A program made the position numbers and the translations under genes. From assembly GCA_017893485.1 (NCBI GenBank), contig CM030362.1, positions 36,525,565 through 36,589,564 of the forward strand: a DNA stretch of 64,000 nt. The letters run 5' to 3'. Below, piece by piece: positions 33,122-45,104 of this stretch (position 1 is the stretch's first letter; each line of letters starts with the position of its first letter). The DNA comes from Hemerocallis citrina (lineage: Eukaryota; Streptophyta; Magnoliopsida; Asparagales; Asphodelaceae). The notes under the pieces are model-generated. The model saw only the letters and a program-made list of their open reading frames with translations. It had not been told where the DNA came from and made no database searches.

Positions 33122-33724
33122 TGTAAAGAGTCTGATACTGCTTGTAGTGCTAATAGCGGAACACACACCACAAAAAACAGAAACGATCAAGACCTAGATG
33201 CACCAAGAACAAGCCCCCACAATATTTGTAAGATCTCACAATCCTTAGAACACAATAATATGAAGATATAACCAATACATTTTATTCCTCAAGAAATACA
33301 AAGATTACAAATAGATCAAAACTCTCAATCTCTCTCTCTCACCTTAGAAGCACTCGGCACTCACATCTTTTGAAGTTGTACAATGATTACGGCTCACCTT
33401 TTCTCTCTTCTATGTTCTGTAGCCCTAGAGTTCACATCTATTGCTGTATATATAGCCCCCAAGGAAATCCTAAAAGATATACACAGATACAAGTTATTAG
33501 ACCCGAAATCCATAGCTCAAATATAACATACAACACCGCTGTGGTCGACTGCACTTTTGATCGGTCGACTACAATTGAGTTTTGCCATGACCCGTGGGCT
33601 AGGCTGGACAGTCGACTACAACCCCTTCAATTATTGTTGTCTTGTCTCTGTTGTCTTCGTCTTCTCCTCTTTTTGTCCAACTTCAACTCCATGCCTACGT
33701 GTATTTGAGGCCGCAATCATAATA
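33122..33724 (-). repeat. 5' LTR of gag-only element copy 2
   Basis: Aligns with 30616-31239 throughout (for example GTCGACTACAATTGAGT in both). The outer end is eroded: CATAATA replaces CCTAACA on the + strand. Confidence 0.75.
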
Positions 33725-33754
33725 CTTTGTAACTAAGTTTGTTTCTGAACCCAT

Positions 33755-34695
33755 TGTTAGAACCTGAATATAAAATAATAAAAAATCCCAACAGAATTTG
33801 TGAAGGAATCAAAATCAATTGAAGAAAAACAGTAAGTAGAAAATTTGCACAGAGTCCAGATTTGAAATCTCTGTCCTTAAAGCAGAATTTGCCCCGTAGT
33901 GTGACGGTTACCGGCAAATTGCTTCCCAGGATACAACTGTACCTTCTCTAAAGAATGCAGCACCCTTGCTTCAGAGACAACGAACTGTTGTCTGTGTTGT
34001 ACTCTCAGTTAACACTGACGCAGAGGAGAAGAAGAAGAAACAAATGTAAAAAATTCTGTGTCTGTATGTAAGCCTCTATCTGGTTATATAGAGGAAATTG
34101 GATTGGAGACTGTTCAGCAGCCATTACTTTGTAACTGCAGAGTAATGGGGACTCTTCAGATTCATAACTGGTGAGCCATTACTCTGTTGTTACAGAGTAA
34201 TGGACACCAATTACTGAATTTGAAAAGCCTTTTCAGTTCAGTAGGGGAAGAGTTTGTCTGGGCAAAAAGAAATAAAATAAAAATTTAAGCCAGACCAGAA
34301 CAAGCCAAGCCAAACCGAGCCGAGCCGAAGCCGAGGCCGGGCTGGGCGCGCGCGCGTGTGTTTGTCATTTTGGCTAAGTCCTCTCTCCACTACACGTTAG
34401 TGGTAACCCCCGGGCCACGCCCTTTAGTCCAGTTTTCTAGTATATATACTAGACAAAATCATTTCCAATTTCCGATATGGGACTATCTTTTTTCTCCAAG
34501 TTGCCAAGTTAGTACATTTAAAGTACCCAACTTTGGATCAACATTTCTCATTCATACGGAATTCGTTTTTGGCAAGTGAGTATACTACGGAATAGTACTC
34601 GTCGAGAGGATCGCAATCCACTCATTTTCCGGTGCCGCCGGTGGCCGGAGCTTGTCGGAATCCGGCCCGGAAAACTGCAAAAATTAATTCCAACA
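33755..34695 (-). repeat. 3' LTR of minus-strand copia element (long form)
   Basis: 941 bp. Carries about 185 bp (roughly 34190-34375) that the other LTR lacks, including AAGCCAAACCGAGCCGAGCC and a (CG)n(TG)n stretch. TATATAGAGG near 34085 on the + strand marks the leader side. Confidence 0.9.
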
Positions 34696-35296
34696 ATCCC
34701 CCACATGAATGGAAATTACCAGACCATGTAATCCAGACACGACAGAAAAACAAAAAACATGACAGAAAGACTCTGAGAGTACAATCGGAAAATCACTGCA
34801 TCAGGAATGGTAGTAATTTTTCAACTTTGAACCACCCTTAGTAATTAGCTATCGGATTCACTTGACCAGGTAGTGATCATGATGTCTTGAACTACCCGGG
34901 CGTTCATGTGAACCTAGACAATAACTATCACACAGTTTCATCTCCTCACAGAACTAAGTTCTCTTGTTGTGTTCATTTTGGCCTTGAACATCCCTGGTTA
35001 ATCGTGAGTGAACTTGGAGAATGTAGCCTCTATTCATTCCCCTAGAAACGGCCTCATTTCACACTCACAAGGTGATTGCCCATAAAGAGTATCCTGCTAT
35101 ACCCCACTTATATTTCAAAGTTATGGGAATCATTAAAAGCCAAGCTTATCCTAACTATTTGCAGGCAGCACTTGTTTTATCATCCTAAGAATGGGTATAA
35201 GATGTTAATCTCTCAGTGCTTTCGTCGATTCAACAAGATTTAGTTGTCCCTTTGAACCTAGATCTTGGGATCTCCAATTCCTAGGTAGGGTTTCCA

Positions 35297-38200
35297 TCAA
35301 GTATCCTCTTTCGTCATAGCCTTTAAACCCATTGCTCTTGATGATCTCACAACCTGCTCTCGTGACAGACCTTTAGTAAATGGATCCGCTAGGTTGTCGG
35401 CCGATTTTATATATTCTATAGAGATTACTCCATTTGAGAGCAGTTGTCTAATGGTTTTGTGTCGCCTTCTGATATGACGAGACTTACCATTATACATACA
35501 ACTCAGTGCTCGTGCTATAGCCGATTGGCTGTCACAGTGTACACATAAGGCAGGCACTGGTTTTTCCCACATTGGAATATTCTCTAAGAAGTTTCGAAGC
35601 CATTCTGCTTCTTCTGCCACTTTGTCTAAAGCAATAAACTCAGATTCCATGGTGGATCTGGCCAATAGCGTTTATTTAGAGGATTTCCATGACACAGCTG
35701 CACCACCAAGTGTGAAAACATATCCACTTGTAGATTTTGAGTTCTTTGAGTCCGATATCCAGTTGGCATCACTGTAGCCTTCCAGTACTGCTGGATATCT
35801 GGTGTAATGCAGCGCATAACTCTGAGTATGTCACAAGTAGTTCAATACTCTAGTTATTCCTTTCCAGTGACTTCATCCTGGATTACTCGTGTATCGGCTC
35901 AGTACGTTTACCGAATGTGCTAGGTCCGGTCTTGTACAATTTGTTAGGTACATCAGACTACCAATTACACGTGCATATTCCAGTTGTGATATGCTTTCGC
36001 CTGTATTTTTGAACAGGTGAAGACTTGGATCGACGGGACTTTTTGCTGTCCCATTGGAATAATTCTTGAATCTTTCAAGTACTTTCTCAGCATAATGAGC
36101 TTGAGACAAAGTAATCCCCTCAGATGTCCTGGAAACTTTGATTCCTAGTATGACATCTGCAACTCCCAAGTCTTTCATGTCAAACTTGCCACTAAGCATG
36201 CTCTTAGTTTGTTTGATAATGTCGTTATTGCTTCCAATAATGAGCATGTCGTCTACGTATAGACAGACCAGAATGTATCCATTTGGAGTATCTTTGATGT
36301 AGATACATTTATCACATTCATTTATTTTGAAACCATTTGACATCATAACATTGTCAAATTTTGCATGCCACTGCTTTGGAGCTTATTTCAGGCCGTACAG
36401 TGATTTTACAAGCCTGCACACCTTATTTTTCTGTCCAGGAACTACGTAACCCTCAAGTTGTTTCATGTATATTTCTTCTTCTAAGTCCCCATTTAGAAAT
36501 GCAGTTTTAACATCCATTTGATGTATTTCCAGGTTACGTAGAGCTGCAATAGCTATCAACATTCTTATGGATGTTATTCTTGTAACTGGGGAATATGTAT
36601 CGAAGAAATCTAGGCCTTTTTTTGCCTAAATCCTTGTACCACAAGTCTAGCCTTATGTTTCTCTATTGAACCATCTGGTTTCAATTTTTGTTTGAAAATC
36701 CATTTGCATCCTAGAGCTTTACATCCAGAAGGCAAGTCGACTAACTCCCATGTATGATTTTGCATAATGGAGTCTATTTCACTTTTGATTGCTTCCTTCC
36801 ACATAGGAGCATCAGGCATAGACATGGCTTCCTTGAAAGTTCTGGGCTCATTCTCTAACAGAAAGGCCGTCACAAAGTCAGGACCAAATGATTTTGATGT
36901 TCTAGCCCGTTTACTTCGTCTAGGCTCATCATTATCATGTTCTGGTTCATCAACTGAAGTGCTTGCATTCTCTTGTTCACGTGTACGTTTGGGGTACGTA
37001 GTATCCTTGCACGGAAACACGTGTTCAAAGAATGAAGCATTCCTTGATTCCATTATTGTATTTACATGGATATCCGGTATATCAGATTTGTATACCAAGA
37101 ACCGATATGCACTACTATTTGTGCATAGCCTATGAATATGCAATCGATCGTCTTAGGTCCGATGGTGACCCGTTTTGGGTTAGGTACTGCCACTTTTGCT
37201 AGACACCCCCACACTTTGAGGTATTTATACGAAGGTAAATTACCTTTCCATAGTTCATATGGTGTCTTGTCGGTTTTCTTGTGAGGTATTTTGTTGAGAA
37301 TGTAGTTGGCAGTCAGCAATGCTTCCCCCCACATGTTTTGGGGTAAGCCAGAGTTCAACAACAAGGCATTCATCATCTCCTTTAGAGTTCGGTTTTTGCG
37401 CTCGGCAGTACCGTTTGATTCGGGTGGGTAGGGAGCAGTTGTCTGATGAACTATTCCATGTTCCGAGCAGAACATGTTAAATGGTGCATCATATTCTCCT
37501 CCTCTATCACTTCTAACGATTTTAATCGTTTTGCCAAGTTGATTCTCAACCTCAAGTTTATATTCTTTGAATTTATCCAAAGCCTCATTTTTGCTATGTA
37601 ACAAATATACATAACAAAATTTTGTGCAATCGTCTATGAAAGTCACAAAGTACTTTTTGCCACCTCTGGTCTGCACATATTTTAAGTCACACAGATCTGT
37701 GTGAATAAGACCTAGAGTTTCCGTGTTTCTTTCTACAGAACGTGATGGAGTTTTAGTGAGTTTTGCCTCCGTGCAAACTTCATATTTTTCTGAGTTATCT
37801 ACCTTGAATTTTGGTAGCAAATTCATGTTAACTAATCTACGCATAGAATTTACATTAACATGGCCTAGTCTTTCATGCCAAACAGAGGAAGACTCAACAA
37901 CATAGGCAATAGGAGTTATTTCATTAACTTTGGGAACAGCAGGAACAATAATTTTAGGGATGACTGTCATTACATTAAACTTGAACAGTCCATCCTTTAC
38001 ATATCCTTTCCCCAAGTATACCCCATTCTTGGACAGTACAAAATTATCAGAAACAAGTACAACTTTAAACCCATTCTTGCTTAGCAAAGAACCTGATATC
38101 AAGTTCTTTCTAATATCTGGGACATGCAGCACATTTGTGAGTATTAGCTCATTGCCTGAAGTCATTTTCAGCACTATCTTCCCCGTTCCTTCAATTTTGG

Positions 38201-39329
38201 AGGTGGACGAGTTTCCCATGAACAGCTGTTCATCTTTGTTGCACTTCTGGTAGGAGGTGAACATTTTCTTGTCCGAGCAGATATGCTTGGTGGCCCCAGT
38301 ATCGTACCACCATTCACGAGGATTGCTCCCTACAAGATTGACCTCTGATACTACAGCACAGAGGTCCAGGTCAGACAGACCAGTGGACAAGTTCTCAGCT
38401 ATATGTGCGTGGGGTTTTTCATTCCCTTTTACATGTCCTGTTTTTGAATGATTACTGTCCTTACTGCGGCACTCAGAAATTTTGTGCCCCAGCTTACCAC
38501 ATTTGTGACATTTCCCAGCAAACCTCTTTGCAAGAGGTTTTTTGTTTGAGGACTGTGGCAGAAACTTCCTCTTCTTGCCCTTCTGTTCGTGCTCCACCAC
38601 ATTGGCCTTTTCTATGGACTGATTTCCATAGGACCTGTCAGCCTTGCGATTCTCTTCTTCGATCTGCAACCTGACAATTAGATCTTCAAGAGACATCTCC
38701 TTTCGTTTGTGTTTGAGGTAGTTCTTGAAGTCTTTCCACCCAGGTGGAAGTTTTTCAATGAACGCTGCAACTTGGAATGGTTCGCACAACGTCATATTCT
38801 CTGCAGCAATGTCGTACATTATAACCTGCAGTTCTTGGACCTGACTCACCACAGTTTTGGAGTCAATCATCTTGTAGTCCAGAAATTTGCCGACAACAAA
38901 TTTCTTGGACCCGGCGTCTTCTGTTTTGTACTTCTTTTCCAGGGACCCCCACAGGAGTTTGGACGTCTTGAAGACACAGTAGATGTTGTACAGGGAGTCT
39001 ACCAAGCCATTCAGGATGTAGTTCCTGCAGAGGTAGTCGCCCTGAGTCCACGCATCAACTGCAGCAACGGAGTGTGCTTCCATTGGCGCCAGCATTGGGG
39101 CAGATTCAGTGAGGAATCTGTCCAGCTTCAATGTGGTCAGGTAGAACTGCATCTTCCCCTGCCACTTTTTGAACCCAGTTCCATTGAACTTCTCCGGTTT
39201 TTCTCCCACGGTTATGTGCGTGGGCAGAACGACCGAATGTGCCGCAACCGATTGTGCAGTCACATTTTGGGTCACCGGTGTCTGGGTACGGAGAAGCCCA
39301 GTAGCAACTTCAGTGGGTGTGTTCTGCAT
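35297..39329 (-). pseudogene. Copia Gag-Pol polyprotein, broken in pol
   Basis: A 755-residue open frame (39329-37062) covers Gag with GTGFKKWQGKMQFYLTTLKL, zinc knuckle CHKCGKLGHKISEC, protease with an intact active site (WWYDTGATKHIC), GAG-pre-integrase (VWHERLGHVN) and the integrase core ([35 protein letters not shown]). The frame shifts near 37100-37140. RT begins in 37143-36610 (KALGCKWIFKQKLKPDGSIE) and shifts again near 36610. It continues from about 36605 with a stop near 36383-36385 and 36346-35873 (catalytic CLYVDDMLIIG). RNase H ends in 35665-35297 (ARSTMESEFIALDKVAEEAE). No single piece can support transposition alone. Gag-PR-INT is still open. Confidence 0.88.
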
Positions 39330-39453
39330 GTTCTGATTTTGGTTCTGAAAATGTTCGAAACAGAAACTATTAGTTGGTTTTTTCCGAACAGCACCTGTAA
39401 ACAGACTTCACAAAACTGTTAGAATCTGTGAGGAAAAAATTCTGCTTTAAGAT

Positions 39454-40211
39454 TGTTAGAACCTGAATATAAAATAATAAAAAATCCCAACAGAATTTGT
39501 GAAGGAATCAAAATCAATTGAAGAAAAACAGTAAATAGAAAATTTGCACAGAGTCCAGATTTGAAATCTCTGTCCTTAAAGCAGAATTTGCCCCGTAGTG
39601 TGACGGTTACCGGCAAATTGCTTCCCAGGATACAACTGTACCTTCTCTGAAGAATGCAGCACCCTTGCTTCAGAGACAACGAACTGTTGTCTGTGTTGTA
39701 CTCTCAGTTAACACTGACGCAGAGGAGAAGAAGAAGAAAGAAATGTAAAAAATTCTGTGTCTGTATGTAAGCCTCTGTCTGGTTATATAGAGGAAATTGG
39801 ATTGGAGACTGTTCAGCAGCCATTACTCTGTAACAGCAGAGTAATGGGGACTCTTCAGATTCATAACTGGTGAGCCATTACTCTGCGGTTACAGTCCTCT
39901 CTCCACTACACGTTAGTGGTAACCCCCGGGCCACGCCCTTTAGTCCAGTTTTCTAGTATATATACTAGACAAAATCATTTCCAATTTCCGATATGGGACT
40001 ATCTTTTTTCTCCAAGTTGCCAAGTTAGTACATTTAAAGTACCCAACTTTGGATCAACATTTCTCATTCATACGGAATTCGTTTTTGGCAAGTGAGTATA
40101 CTACGGAATAGTACTCGTCGAGAGGATCGCAATCCACTCATTTTCCGGTGCCGCCGGTGGCCGGAGCTTGCCGGAATCCGGCCCGGAAAACTGCAAAAAT
40201 TAATTCCAACA
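39454..40211 (-). repeat. 5' LTR of minus-strand copia element (short form)
   Basis: 758 bp, nearly identical to 33755-34695 outside the missing 185-bp block. Junction near 39892 (GGTTACAG|TCCTCTCTCC). Confidence 0.9.
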
Positions 40212-40216
40212 CCCAT

Positions 40217-40874
40217 GTACATTACAAGATTGATGGAATATTATGTTCTGAAATGAATGAAGCTTTACCATCTGTATGTGTATACTTTGAAGCTTCTTTT
40301 CGTTTTTTTTAAAGGTTTTGTACGGTGTTCTGTTCACTTAACCGGTTTTGTTTGGTGAAGATTGTTCTATATTGCTCGATTTCCAACAAATGCTAAAGAA
40401 ACAAGTGGACATAAAAACCTAAGATTTTACTCTAAATGATTGAGATTTCAGATTTAAGGAGGATATATTTCAGTTTCAGCATATGCATTGCATGTATAAC
40501 ACTATCTGAAGCCAGTTTTTTTTTGTTTTTTTGGTTTTTCTTTCAAACACACAATCCTTTTGCAGTAGTGATAACTGTCCTAAATATATAACAGTTTAAG
40601 CTTTTATTCCATCTAAAAGCTAAGCAAAATTCCACTTACCTTGCAGCAAGTAATCAGTCAATAAATTGTTTACAGACTACACCTCATGTTCTAATATTTA
40701 ATCAACACAAGCGCTATTGTTTTCTAATATTATTAGAAAAATGCATTGTCATGTTACACCATACACACACAAGACACAAAATTCAGTTTGAATTTTACAT
40801 TAGTAGCCATTGTGAATATACATACAATGGCTTATACAACTATTGATTGCTAATATACAGAACATTCTAAAAAG
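40217..40874. other. 3' flank of choline kinase gene
   Basis: AT-rich, non-coding. The stretch next to 40875 is the probable 3' UTR. No repeat recognised. Confidence 0.45.
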
Positions 40875-42657
40875 CTAAAATGGTGTACAACCCAATGTTT
40901 CGGACTTCCTCAACCAATACTGTTGAAACCTCTGCCTTGCATATTCCAAATAATCGAAATCAATATCATTCACATGTTCCTGTAAATATGAAGACATGAA
41001 AAGAAAATTTTTAATCTAAAAGGAAAGTAATAAGTGGATGGTACTAAACAAATAAACAACAAATGTCCCGGAAGGTCGCAAGAATATTAGCTTACCGAGA
41101 TCAATCCCCATAAGCACCATGTCAAATGGCTTGCAAGAACATACTTTTCAATATTCTCAAGAAGATTGCCAACTTCCACATCCTCAGGCTTTACGTCTGC
41201 GTGAACAAAATTAATTTGGTCATTATAGAGTACGTAAATTTTGCATGAATACCATATTTAATGTTATAACAGAGGTAATTTACCTGAAGAACTCAAATAT
41301 GCCTGTACAAATTTTTTGCGTTCATCAAGATCTGTGCCAACAAATGTAAAATGTTTAAATCTATACCATTAATAATTTCACATTACAATGTCAATACGAA
41401 TGCTTCTACCGCAAACCTGGGAATTTACTGTAGTCCAAGATATGAGGTGTTTGGGTATGGTAATCAGCAGCCATCTCGGCAAAGTGGTTAGCAATGTCAT
41501 ATGCAATGGGGTTGTAACTTGCATACTCATAATCCTACAACAAAAACGCAGAAGATAAGTTTAGGATATCAATAATTAATTGTTTTATTAATAATGAGAA
41601 GTGAAAATGGTAGATACAACAGAACATGAAATCAAACAAACTCACAATTATAGTCACTAGTCTGCTATCCTCATCTATCATAATGTTTCCATACTGAAGA
41701 TCATTATGACAAAACCCGATTCTCTGATCTTCCCTTGACAATTCATTTTCCAAACTTGATATCTCGTCCTCCATCATGTCCAAGAGAAATTCTTTAGCTT
41801 CCTCAGAAGTGCACAGACTCTTTGCTACTTTAAGCCAATTTCTTTTTTTTTTTTTTAAATTTTTTTACATATAAATAAACAGAGACAAGTTAGTAGCTAA
41901 ATTTTTTTTTTTTTATCGAAAAGTTCAAACTTGAGTGTTGTATATATTCGATGAACAATTTCAGTGGAAATTACCTTAATCTTTCCCATACAAACACTTT
42001 CTTTGTACCGGGCATGTCAAGTTCATGGAACTCTCTTAGCTTTGATGCAATGGCAGCAGATATCTCGGGGTCACGCAAATCGTGTGCTGAAAGAGTCTGC
42101 AAATTAAACGAGCAAAAAATGTGCAGAGTGAGGTTTTGTCCCCAAACTATAGTGATTGAATTTTATAAAAACAATTTGCAGACAAAGACGTACTATCTAT
42201 ATAATAAAACACAAAGAAAGCTATCAAGTGGTTCTCCTTCAATCCCCTAAAAAATCAAAGGCCTAGATCTAACCTCACAAAACATATTTTTCCCCCAAAA
42301 GCTCCCTCCAAAACTCAAATTCAATTCCCCCACCCAAAACAACTCCTATATTTATTTTTAAAAAAAATTTCTCAATCTCTCTCTCCCTCCCTCTTCTATT
42401 CAAAAAATTAAGAAAATAATTTTTTTAAAATAAAAAATTTAAACACTAAAAAAATTAAAAATTTAAAAGCTTTAAAAATAGTTCAAAAAATTCAAAAAAA
42501 ATCATATAATATATTTTTTGCTGGACCCCAAAAGTTTCTCATATAATATGTTTGCTATTTCAATTAATTTGCTCGACCTCCAAAACTACTTTATACGATC
42601 AAATAAGGTGCACCGTTCCGAAGACGTGCCGTAGGCACGTGTCAACGGGCAAACCTA

Positions 42658-42738
<81 letters not shown>

Positions 42739-43804
42739 CTTTGGTCTTGTAGAGTTATCTCACACTAGTATTTTTCACGTGCGATGCACGCTTTGATAAA
42801 GAGTTAGAGTTAAATGTACGATACACGTAAGTCAACAGTAATTAGCACATGTGATGAATGCCTAAATTTTAAAAAAAATGAAGCTAAACGGGCGATACAC
42901 GTTTTTTTTTAAATTAAGAAGGAAAAACTTTGATGTGTACGTGCGATGCACGTGTTGAAAAATAGATTTAGAGTTGCACGTGCGATGCACATATTTGTTT
43001 GGTGACTTAAGCAGTGTTTCTTTTGTGACAAAAAAATATTAAAAATTGTTTATTTGTGACAAACTCTTCAATTAAATAGTAATTTACATTTGTGACACAT
43101 GTTTAATATATAAAAAAATTAAAGTTAAAATCTCACATAGTGAGAACTCGAACCTGAAACCTCCTTCATATTAGTTATGCGTGTGCAATACATGTGTGCA
43201 ATACATGTGTTGGTAGATTGATAAATGACACCAAGGCATTCTCCCATTACAATATTAGAGATAGAGATTAGAGATATGGAGTTAGTTACTTATCCTAACT
43301 GAGTTATTTGGGACTTAGTTTAGATCGCTAAAGTTATCTAAAACAAACAAAAAGATTGAGCTAAATGTGTTTATCTAACATCCAAATAGTTGAGTTGAGG
43401 TTGGCAAAGCAATTAATTAATTAATTAATTAATTAATTAAAGATACATACTCTGGCATGAATAAACTCCTCGATTCGACCATTTGGAAACCTGGCAAGAA
43501 GCTTAGGCCCAAACCCATGCCTCGACACAGCTTCAAAAGTCCTCACCTCGTCGTCCCTATCGAACAGCAGCCCAACTCCTTCCCCGTAAACTCTCACCAG
43601 CGCTTTGCGATCCTCCGTCTCCTTCCACCTAATCTCAAACACCTGGTTCGTCATCGCCCCTTTCAGCGGGACCACCTCCAGTGCCTCGCAGTCCTCCACG
43701 TCGCCCCATGCCGACGCCACCACGTGCAGCCCCGTGAGGGCCTCCGATGGGATCTCAACCTCCGCTTCGAATTCATTGGATGTTGCCATCTCGATTGCTA
43801 CCAT
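40875..43804 (-). CDS. Choline kinase (choline/ethanolamine kinase family)
   Basis: Phosphorylates choline with ATP, the first step of the CDP-choline route to phosphatidylcholine, in the cytosol. Exons on the - strand: 43804-43451, 42096-41975, 41841-41646, 41534-41417, 41331-41284, 41196-41096, 40979-40875. They total 1044 nt, giving 347 aa, the usual plant choline kinase length. Key motifs: [70 protein letters not shown], the Brenner-type catalytic loop [15 protein letters not shown] (Asp206, Asn211) and the metal-binding DYEYA (Asp225), then WCLWGLIS and [14 protein letters not shown] at the C-terminus. It resembles choline kinase more than ethanolamine kinase in its N-terminal half. A second ATG six codons in (MATSNEF) could also start it. 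Intron 1 (42097-43450) hosts a Helitron and other repeats. The acceptor before exon 41841 follows an A-run instead of a pyrimidine tract. Confidence 0.92.
42196..42658 (+). mobile_element. Non-autonomous Helitron in choline kinase intron 1
   Basis: Starts TCTATATAATAAAAC after an A and ends CTAG before a T. A hairpin ACGTGCC-GTA-GGCACGT (42624-42640) lies 14 nt before the CTAG. These are the standard Helitron termini. At 463 bp it has no Rep/Helicase. A (TA)n tract begins a few bases after its 3' end. Confidence 0.75.
42664..42735. repeat. (TG)n(TA)n microsatellite
   Basis: About 33 TA repeats after a short TG run, just downstream of the Helitron 3' end, in choline kinase intron 1. Confidence 0.95.
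42766..43262. repeat. CACGTGCGATGCACG-containing interspersed repeat in intron 1
   Basis: Contains at least four ACGTGCGATGCACGT-like palindromes (near 42776, 42890, 42938, 42977) and ends ATTACAATATTAGAGATAGAG. Related units lie at 44166-44815. Class unknown. Confidence 0.5.
43407..43440. repeat. (AATT)n microsatellite
   Basis: Eight AATT units immediately inside the 5' end of choline kinase intron 1 (about 10 bp from the donor). Confidence 0.9.
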
Positions 43805-44165
43805 TTTGATGATCCGGTTTCCTCCTTCTTCTTCTTCTTAATTGGTTTTGGAAAAGTCAAATGACGTTTGGATGGGTTGGTTTGTGTTGACTGTTTCCAA
43901 AATTGAAAGAAACTTCAAAAAAGAGGAGTTGAGGATTTTTTTTTTTAGGAGCTGTTGTTTCCTTAATAGGGGGGGGGGGGACTTTATAGAGAAGTATGGA
44001 ATTTGATATTGACACGTGTATGGTTGTGAGAGTGCCACGTAAGTGTTGAGTGTGAACTTTACTGCCTGTCGATATCGTTGACTGCGTGGGAATGCGTTGG
44101 TGGTACGCTGCTGTGACGGACCACGGTTGATTTTTTAATGTACTATCATCAATCACGTATGACCA
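43805..44165 (-). promoter_or_regulatory. Upstream region of choline kinase gene
   Basis: Presumed promoter and 5' UTR: pyrimidine-rich on the - strand leader side (GAAGAAGAAGAAGG next to the ATG on +), a C9 run on - near 43971-43980 and G-box-like CACGTG cores near 44014 and 44170. No direct evidence of transcription start. Confidence 0.4.
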
Positions 44166-44815
44166 ATACACGTGCATCGCACGGTCTTAATAAATATTCC
44201 CTCAGTTTCAAAGTATAAATTATTCTAGCGTTTTTTTTGTTTGTTTCATAAGCCATTTTATATTTTTGAGAAGATGTCTTGTCATTTTAAATATTATTGA
44301 ATTAATTTTCTATAAAATTTTTCATTTTATCCATATTTTTTTTTACAAGAGAGGTAATAAACAATTATAGAGGATGTCAAATAGGACATTGTACCATTAC
44401 CTTCAATAGTCAAGAATATAAAATATTTATACTCATTCTAAGGTTATTTCTTCATAATCGTGTATAAACTTAGAATGACTTATATTTTAAAGTGGATGGA
44501 ATATATGGTAAAAACTTGGATGTAGTCTAGTCTTGAACTTGAGACCTTCTTTATATTAGTTATGTACGGGCGATGTTTGTGTTGGGTTGTATACAAACGA
44601 CAAATCCAACTCTTCCCTTATAATATTAGAGATTAGTAATTTACACGTGCGTTGTACGTCTTAATAAATATATATATTTTTAAAGGTAAATACTCTAATG
44701 TAGTTTGGTCTTAAATCTGAGCCCTCCATCTTATTAGTTATTTATATGCAATATTCATAAGTTGGTATGTTTACATACCACAACACCAACTATCTCATTA
44801 TAATACTAGATTAAA
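44166..44815. repeat. Two tandem ~175-bp ACGTGCRTYG repeats, first split by a MITE
   Basis: Each unit starts ACACGTGCRTYGYACG(G)TCTTAATAAATAT and ends near TATAATATTAGAGATTAG or TATAATACTAG. The first unit continues after the Stowaway-like insertion (44197-44501); the second is about 44640-44815. Palindromic starts resemble those in 42766-43262. Confidence 0.55.
44197..44501. mobile_element. Stowaway-like (Tc1/mariner) MITE
   Basis: 305 bp. The left end TTCCCTCAGTTTCAAAGTATAAATTATTCTA and the right end (reverse complement TTCCATCCACTTTAAAATATAAGTCATTCTA) are inverted repeats. It is flanked by TA on both sides. Both match the common plant Stowaway terminus pattern. Confidence 0.7.
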
Positions 44816-45104
44816 TTTCTGGATAAGTTTATGCAGGGTTAAGATTTCAACAATTTGCATATAATTCTATCCATTTTTTTTATTTTATTATTACACTATA
44901 AGCTAAATTTAAGTCAATATAAATGGTGCAGTTCATTGGTATAGATAGCGTATATAACTCTTGATTTAGAATATTAACGTAAATAAATTCGTTGTCAATA
45001 TTTTACACAAATTTTAATCAAAATGAAACTTGTTACACTAATTTGCTGCTACATTACACATTCAATAACACACATTTCACACAAACGATATTAGTCTCCA
45101 AATT

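Larger units (their letters stand above)
30616..33724 (-). mobile_element. Gag-only LTR retroelement (TR-GAG type), copy 2
   Basis: Same family as 5754-7738 on the opposite strand. LTRs at 30616-31239 (3') and 33122-33724 (5') are preserved almost in full. The primer site is mutated (TGGCATTAGAGC on the - strand, 33119-33108), and a purine-rich CACGTGGGAT stretch adjoins the 3' LTR. The interior holds Gag, a zinc-knuckle area, a protease-like and GAG-pre-integrase-like segment and the tail found in copy 1, but no integrase core, reverse transcriptase or RNase H. No clear target duplication was found. Confidence 0.8.
33755..40211 (-). mobile_element. Ty1/copia retrotransposon, minus strand, TSD cccat
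   Basis: LTRs at 39454-40211 (5', 758 bp) and 33755-34695 (3', 941 bp) have TGTTGG..CTAACA ends on the - strand, and the element is flanked by cccat at 33750-33754 and 40212-40216. A polypurine TGTGGGGGAT precedes the 3' LTR. Domain order Gag, protease, integrase, reverse transcriptase, RNase H is the copia order. Frame breaks in pol make it defective. It landed about 30 bp from gag-only copy 2, between the syntaxin and choline kinase genes. Confidence 0.92.

Noticed and set aside
38709..39422. 237-residue plus-strand frame
   Set aside because: Antisense shadow of the copia Gag on the minus strand.
43457..43864. 135-residue plus-strand frame
   Set aside because: Antisense to choline kinase exon 1, whose family motifs are clear on the minus strand.
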